Shown here piece by piece: positions 5,773 to 8,710 of a stretch of 8,710 nt of DNA. A program made the translations under genes and the position numbers. The stretch is from Caldilineaceae bacterium. Its GTDB lineage: Bacteria > Chloroflexota > Anaerolineae > Caldilineales > Caldilineaceae. Positions within the stretch are counted from its first letter, which is position 1; each line of letters begins with the position of its first letter. Where the stretch lies: assembly GCA_012032975.1 (NCBI GenBank), contig JAAUPU010000078.1, positions 1-8,710 on the forward strand, given 5' to 3'. The notes beneath the pieces are model-generated. The model ran no database searches, was not told where the DNA came from, and saw only the letters and a list, made by a program, of their open reading frames with translations.

Positions 5773-6426
5773 ATGTCCATCATCTTTCAACTGTTGAGCC
5801 GGCAGGTTCACGTCCCAGTTCCGCCTACCCCACTGGATAGCTGGGTATCTATCATTCAGAGGTCCAAAATGGCCTACAAGAAGCGTGCCCTTGAGATTCA
5901 GGCGGACCGCATCGAGTCCGTCCTTCAGCGCCATAAAGTAGCAGGGCGAGTCAACGGCGGTGTCGTGACGCCCAGGTTCATCCAGTTTCATCTCACGACC
6001 CAATTGGGAACGAAGGTCAACAAGGTCTCTGCGCTGGCAGAGGAGATCGCGATGGCGCTGGGCCAACGAGAGGCGCGGGTGTATCGCAATGGGTCGGCGA
6101 TCAACGTCGAGGTTCCGCGCGACGATCGGGAGCCTGTGCGATTGCTTCCGCTGTGCGGTCGGCTGTCGGGTGTGCCCCCGTTGACGGCTGTGCTTGGCCT
6201 GGAGGAGAACGGCGCGCCTCTGATGGTGCCGGTTGTCCTCGCCCGACGTTGCCCATGTCCTCATTGCCGGAACGACTGGCTCGGGCAAGACGGGCGTGGC
6301 AAGAACCCTGCTCACGTCGTTGGCAATGCACAATCGCCAGAGCCAGCTACAGCTCGTCCTCATCGATCCGAAGGGCCGCGGATTTGCTCCGTTGCGCGGG
6401 CTTCCACACGTGATCGGGCAGGTTGA
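5773..6426 (+). CDS. FtsK/SpoIIIE-type DNA translocase, N-terminal fragment (frameshifted gene)
   Basis: First half of a short FtsK-like ATPase, about 385 residues if repaired. There is no membrane domain. After a helical N-terminus ([12 protein letters not shown]...[13 protein letters not shown]), the region [36 protein letters not shown] matches the FtsK alpha domain (pattern GPxVTxYxxxxxxGxKVxxIxxLxxDIAxAL). VEVPRD and [13 protein letters not shown] then lead to the motor core. The frame is correct to about 6230; the stretch to 6426 is out of frame. Start choice is uncertain. ATG 5773 sits about 50 bases from the SOS-type promoter but has no Shine-Dalgarno. In-frame ATG 5869 has AGAGG (5858-5862) with 6-base spacing but would cut an apparently continuous helix. 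Expected to be induced by DNA damage. Confidence 0.8.
   Translation: MSIIFQLLSRQVHVPVPPTPLDSWVSIIQRSKMAYKKRALEIQADRIESVLQRHKVAGRVNGGVVTPRFIQFHLTTQLGTKVNKVSALAEEIAMALGQREARVYRNGSAINVEVPRDDREPVRLLPLCGRLSGVPPLTAVLGLEENGAPLMVPVVLARRCPCPHCRNDWLGQDGRGKNPAHVVGNAQSPEPATARPHRSEGPRICSVARASTRDRAG
5858..5862 (+). promoter_or_regulatory. Possible ribosome binding site for alternative FtsK start
   Basis: AGAGG lies 6 bases before the in-frame ATG at 5869. It supports a 353-residue product as an alternative to the 385-residue form from 5773. Confidence 0.4.
6231..6232 (+). other. Frameshift site 4 (one base apparently extra) in FtsK-like gene
   Basis: Removing one G from GG here turns CCG GTT GTC into CCG TTG TCC. 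This joins APLMVP to [20 protein letters not shown], the expected run into the Walker A motif. It is the only one of the four shifts that clearly needs a base removed. Confidence 0.82.
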
Positions 6427-6931
6427 GTCGACACCGGAGCAGGCCATGGAGCGGCTTCGCTGGGTCGTCAATGAAATGGAACGGCGCGATCGTGAGCAGG
6501 TGAGCCGCCCCGTGCTGATCATCGCCGTGGACGAATTGGCCGACCTGTTCATGACCGGTGGCAAAGCTGTCGAGCAGATGGTAACGCGCATCAGCCAGCG
6601 AGGACGCGAGGCGGGCATCCACCTGGTCGCGTGTACCCAGAAGCCCACTGCGGCGTTGATCGGTGGTGCGGTCAAGGCCAATTTCCCACTTCGACTCGTG
6701 GGTGCGGTCGCAAGCCGAGACGAGGCGCGCTTTGCCTCCGGCCTCACCGACAGCGGAGCAGAGAAGCTCGAAGGCAAGGGTGACTTTCTCCTGGTGACCA
6801 AGGGCGAGATGGTCAGGTTTCAGCCGCTGGATTGGGCCAAAAGACCTGACGTCAGTCGTGCAAAAACTCGTTACCGGCGAACGGACATCACGCGGTTGGG
6901 CTGGAGACGCCGAGAACTCGACGGGTTCTAG
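6233..6931 (+). CDS. FtsK/SpoIIIE-type DNA translocase, ATPase core fragment (frameshifted gene)
   Basis: Second half of the FtsK-like protein, the RecA-like motor (beta domain). Walker A is GTTGSGKT (6269-6292). The [21 protein letters not shown] segment matches the FtsK strand after Walker A (LIDPK...L...PHL). Walker B is [12 protein letters not shown] (6512 onward). [44 protein letters not shown] matches the FtsK block around the ATQRPS motif and IKxNxPxR, and [13 protein letters not shown] matches the GAExLLGxGDML block. There is no C-terminal gamma (KOPS-reading) winged-helix domain and no membrane part. The protein is therefore a minimal soluble pump like those of mobile elements, not the cell-division FtsK. 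It probably pumps double-stranded DNA at a site set by a partner. Confidence 0.85.
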   Translation: MSSPDVAHVLIAGTTGSGKTGVARTLLTSLAMHNRQSQLQLVLIDPKGRGFAPLRGLPHVIGQVESTPEQAMERLRWVVNEMERRDREQVSRPVLIIAVDELADLFMTGGKAVEQMVTRISQRGREAGIHLVACTQKPTAALIGGAVKANFPLRLVGAVASRDEARFASGLTDSGAEKLEGKGDFLLVTKGEMVRFQPLDWAKRPDVSRAKTRYRRTDITRLGWRRRELDGF

Positions 6932-6945
6932 GCTCGCAGAGCCTG
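6929..6945 (+). other. Short hairpin at the end of the FtsK-like gene
   Basis: AGGCTC-gca-GAGCCT (6930-6944) forms a 6-bp stem with a 3-base loop overlapping the TAG stop. No T-run follows, so it is not a standard intrinsic terminator. It may be an mRNA 3'-end or processing structure, or chance. Confidence 0.3.
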
Positions 6946-7012
6946 GTCAGGGAGGAAAGCAAGAAAGTATCTGGAATCGGTTGCGAGGCAAACGAAGAGC
7001 TAGTCATACTTG

Positions 7013-7018
7013 AAAGGA
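7013..7018 (+). promoter_or_regulatory. Ribosome binding site for small membrane protein
   Basis: AAAGGA lies 8 bases before the GTG at 7027. It supports that start and independent translation of the gene. Confidence 0.55.
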
Positions 7019-7026
7019 CGAGGGTT

Positions 7027-7449
7027 GTGAAGCGTTTGATTGTGGTCGTTTTGTTGGTCTTTGTGGCAGTTGGCGCGTGGCGGATCGGGAGTCGTCTGAG
7101 CGCCGATGCGTTGGGCATGGGTGTAGGACTTGTCTTTGGGGTTCTGGCAGGCGTACCCACTGCTCTACTTGTGATGGCGTCTGGACGGCGTCGCGACGAG
7201 CCTGGATCGCGTGGCTCGAGGATGGGCCACGAACAGAATCCCCACGGGTTGCCGATGTACGGTGGCTACCCGCAACAGGCGCCGGTCATTGTGCTAACGG
7301 GCAACGCTGCGCCGGGTGGTATGGTCCAGGCAGGGCCTGGACAGTATGGGGCCAACCCTGGGTATCCGGCATTGCCGGATAGGTCGCAGATGGCGCCGCG
7401 CGAGTACCGGGTCGTTGGCGAGAAGGATGAGTGGGTCGACGATTATTGA
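7027..7449 (+). CDS. Small two-helix membrane protein of unknown function
   Basis: 140 residues, GTG start with a good AAAGGA site. Two hydrophobic segments, about residues 3-20 (RLIVVVLLVFVAVGAWRIG) and 29-52 (LGMGVGLVFGVLAGVPTALLVMAS), are followed by a basic patch (GRRRDE). This predicts a hairpin in the membrane with the long tail in the cytoplasm by the positive-inside rule. The tail is rich in Gly, Pro, Tyr and Gln (MYGGYPQQAP, GQYGANPGYPALP) and ends in an ordered-looking, acidic segment (REYRVVGEKDEWVDDY). It lies 95 bases after the FtsK-like gene on the same strand with no clear promoter of its own, so it could be the membrane partner of that soluble ATPase. That pairing is inference from position. 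I do not recognise the family. It converges on the next gene with 6 bases between the two stops. Confidence 0.75.
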   Translation: MKRLIVVVLLVFVAVGAWRIGSRLSADALGMGVGLVFGVLAGVPTALLVMASGRRRDEPGSRGSRMGHEQNPHGLPMYGGYPQQAPVIVLTGNAAPGGMVQAGPGQYGANPGYPALPDRSQMAPREYRVVGEKDEWVDDY

Positions 7450-7455
7450 GCGATC

Positions 7456-8220
7456 CTATGGTGGCGGCGCGAGTTCAATCTGTTGGACGATTTCGTCAAA
7501 TTCTGGCTGGAGATCTGGAAAACTCGCGCTTTCAGTTGCGAACGTTGCGACGATTAGCTCCTCGGCGGCCCCGTCAAGAAATACGATTTGGTAGATGGTC
7601 TGAGGTGGATTGGCCAGGGGCGGGGGCCGGTCGATCTGTAGCGTCGCTGCGGGCAGCGCCATCGGATGCAGGTCGTCGCGGATGGTCGCAGTCACAACGA
7701 TCGTGGGGTCTAGTTCCTTGAGCTGGCTATCGCTGGCTGCGAGATATTCCTCTAGATGAAGCCCCTCCCTGGGCAGATGCGTCATGCGCAGAGTTGCAGA
7801 CGGCTGTTTGTCGATCTCGGCGGATTCGGTCCGAATGGCATAGATGGCGCGGGTGGTGGTCGCGGCGGTCTGGAGTTGGTTGCCGAATGGGCTGTCGCCG
7901 GTCAGTTCTTCACTCTTGTTGGCGATGGACCCTTGGCCGGCGTCGGTCAGTTCGACCCACTGCCATGTGGCCGGCAACGTGACTGTGAAGATGGCGGCCG
8001 ATTGCGTGTGTGCGCGTGGGTCGATTGGTCGCAGGACGGGTTCGGCGGTCCTGGGTTGATTTTCGGGCGGGGATGCGTCTACGTCGGCAGTGGGCGTTGG
8101 CGGCGGCTCGCTTGCTGGCGCACGTTGATTCCAGTAAACAGCGAGGAAGATGCCTGCCAGCAAGGCGAATGCGAGGATCGTGACTGTCAGTACTTTTGCC
8201 CGGGGGGAGTGGGGGATCAT
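7456..8220 (-). CDS. Membrane-anchored extracytoplasmic protein of unknown function
   Basis: 254 residues. A short basic N-terminus (MIPHSPRAK) and a single hydrophobic helix (about residues 9-29, ending LAVYW) are followed by a Pro/Thr/Glu-rich linker (ASEPPPTPTAD...). The linker leads to a globular domain of about 170 residues. No lipobox Cys is seen, so it is an uncleaved anchor or signal peptide rather than a lipoprotein. The domain starts with AAIFTVTLPATWQWVEL and ends with IYQIVFLDGAAEELIVATFA...FDEIVQQIEL. That order (strand, Pro-x-x-Trp, long middle, paired strands, final amphipathic helix) resembles the PsbP/Mog1 or DcrB-like fold. This is a structural guess, not a family match. It lies 36 bases downstream of nth on the same strand and may be co-transcribed. 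Only a weak AGG precedes the ATG. Confidence 0.72.
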   Translation of the reverse strand: MIPHSPRAKVLTVTILAFALLAGIFLAVYWNQRAPASEPPPTPTADVDASPPENQPRTAEPVLRPIDPRAHTQSAAIFTVTLPATWQWVELTDAGQGSIANKSEELTGDSPFGNQLQTAATTTRAIYAIRTESAEIDKQPSATLRMTHLPREGLHLEEYLAASDSQLKELDPTIVVTATIRDDLHPMALPAATLQIDRPPPLANPPQTIYQIVFLDGAAEELIVATFATESASFPDLQPEFDEIVQQIELAPPP

Positions 8221-8256
8221 TTGTGAACCTGTTTGTGAATGTTGGACGATCCGTTT

Positions 8257-8710
8257 TTAGAATGTGGCGGAGGGACAGAGATGACTCAGCGTGCATTCAC
8301 CACAAAGTGGTTTGCGTGCGTCACAGATGCGGCGGCCATGAAAGATCAGCAGGTGAGACAGGTCGATCCACTCCTCTCGCGGTGTGATCTCCATCAGGTC
8401 GCGCTCGATCTTCTCTGGATTGCTCTGGTCGGTTAGCCCCAGTCGATTGGAGAGTCGCTTCACGTGGGTGTCGACGACGATGCCGTCGGCGATGTGGTAG
8501 ACATTGCCCAGCACCACATTCGCGGTTTTGCGGGCGACCCCCTTTAATGTTAGCAGATCCTCCATGGTCGATGGTACTTCGCCATCATACACTTCGACAA
8601 TCCGTTGTGCCGCCGCCTGGATATTGGCAGCTTTGTTGCGGTAAAAGCCAGTCGAATGGACCGCTTCCTCAAGGGCCTGTCGGTCTGCCTCGGCGTAGGC
8701 GAGCGCGTCT
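8257..8710 (-). CDS. nth: Endonuclease III, partial (N-terminus beyond window)
   Basis: Bifunctional DNA glycosylase/AP lyase of base-excision repair, removing oxidised pyrimidines. The frame is open through base 8710, so about the first 60 residues are missing. Visible parts in order: VHSTGFYRNKAANIQAAAQRIVE, the helix-hairpin-helix LKGVARKTANVVLG with the catalytic Lys (family LPGVGRKTA), the catalytic Asp in VVDTHVKRLSNRLGL, LLIFHGRRIC, and a complete 4Fe-4S ligand set with the canonical C-x6-C-x2-C-x5-C spacing (CDARKPLC, then C and C) just before the C-terminus. The second Gly of the hairpin is Ala, a variation I believe also occurs in other Nth proteins. A GTG at 8592 is not the start, because conserved sequence continues upstream of it. 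Confidence 0.95.
   Translation of the reverse strand, partial: DALAYAEADRQALEEAVHSTGFYRNKAANIQAAAQRIVEVYDGEVPSTMEDLLTLKGVARKTANVVLGNVYHIADGIVVDTHVKRLSNRLGLTDQSNPEKIERDLMEITPREEWIDLSHLLIFHGRRICDARKPLCGECTLSHLCPSATF

Noticed and set aside
5323..6801. 492-residue open frame on the minus strand
   Set aside because: It lies antisense to the CDF end, the SOS-type promoter and the FtsK-like gene. Its translation is low-complexity Arg/Ser-rich without domains, typical of the reverse frame of GC-rich coding DNA.
6932..7026. Intrinsic terminator or separate promoter between the FtsK-like and small membrane genes
   Set aside because: The only hairpin lacks a T-run, and I found no convincing -35/-10 pair in these 95 bases.
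7756..8226. 156-residue plus-strand frame opposite the membrane-anchored protein
   Set aside because: The minus-strand frame has a clear anchor helix and globular domain. The plus-strand one is Gly/Arg-rich and has no start context.
8220..8239. Direct repeat TTTGTGAA, two copies 12 bases apart, between nth and the next gene
   Set aside because: It is short, AT-rich and overlaps the start-codon region; there is no symmetry or link to a known operator. Chance is likely.
1..8710. CRISPR arrays, tRNA or rRNA genes, insertion sequences
   Set aside because: I saw no repeat-spacer pattern, tRNA cloverleaf, transposase motif or terminal inverted repeats.

Overview
The window looks like a chromosomal segment of a GC-rich bacterium, most likely Chloroflexota (Caldilineae or Anaerolineae type). 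The evidence is indirect: two secreted C25-type peptidases end in a C-terminal YLPLV-R motif that I associate with secreted Chloroflexota proteins, and the other genes fit that phylum. No rRNA or other phylogenetic marker is present, so this assignment is an inference.

Layout. (1) 1-4083, plus strand: two tandem gingipain-like (peptidase C25) genes. The first is cut by the window start. The second is nearly complete, from a signal peptide at 1065 to a stop at 4083, but is broken by two single-base frameshifts near 2426 and 3460. (2) 4107-5614, plus strand: a cation diffusion facilitator (CDF) metal transporter with an unusually long cytoplasmic tail of three tandem ZT-dimer-like modules, broken by a frameshift at about 5236-5248. 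(3) 5689-5736: a near-consensus sigma-70 promoter carrying two identical LexA-type operators. (4) 5773-6931: a short soluble FtsK/SpoIIIE-type ATPase behind that promoter, broken by a frameshift at 6231-6232. It is followed by a small two-helix membrane protein (7027-7449). (5) 7456-8710, minus strand: endonuclease III (nth, cut by the window end) and, 36 bases downstream of it, a membrane-anchored extracytoplasmic protein of unknown function.

The four frameshifts sit in three consecutive, otherwise well-conserved genes. In every case the coding signal and key residues continue undamaged after the shift, and most shifts lie in or next to short homopolymers. Sequencing or assembly error is therefore the leading explanation, with recent gene decay second. 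I describe the genes as if intact and list the pieces separately.

Biologically, the most interesting part is the SOS-type control region ahead of a minimal FtsK-like DNA pump and a small membrane protein. This suggests a DNA-damage-induced DNA-translocation unit, either a remnant of a mobile element or a chromosomal damage-response module. The nearby nth is a base-excision repair gene on the opposite strand; nothing in the sequence ties it to the same regulon.
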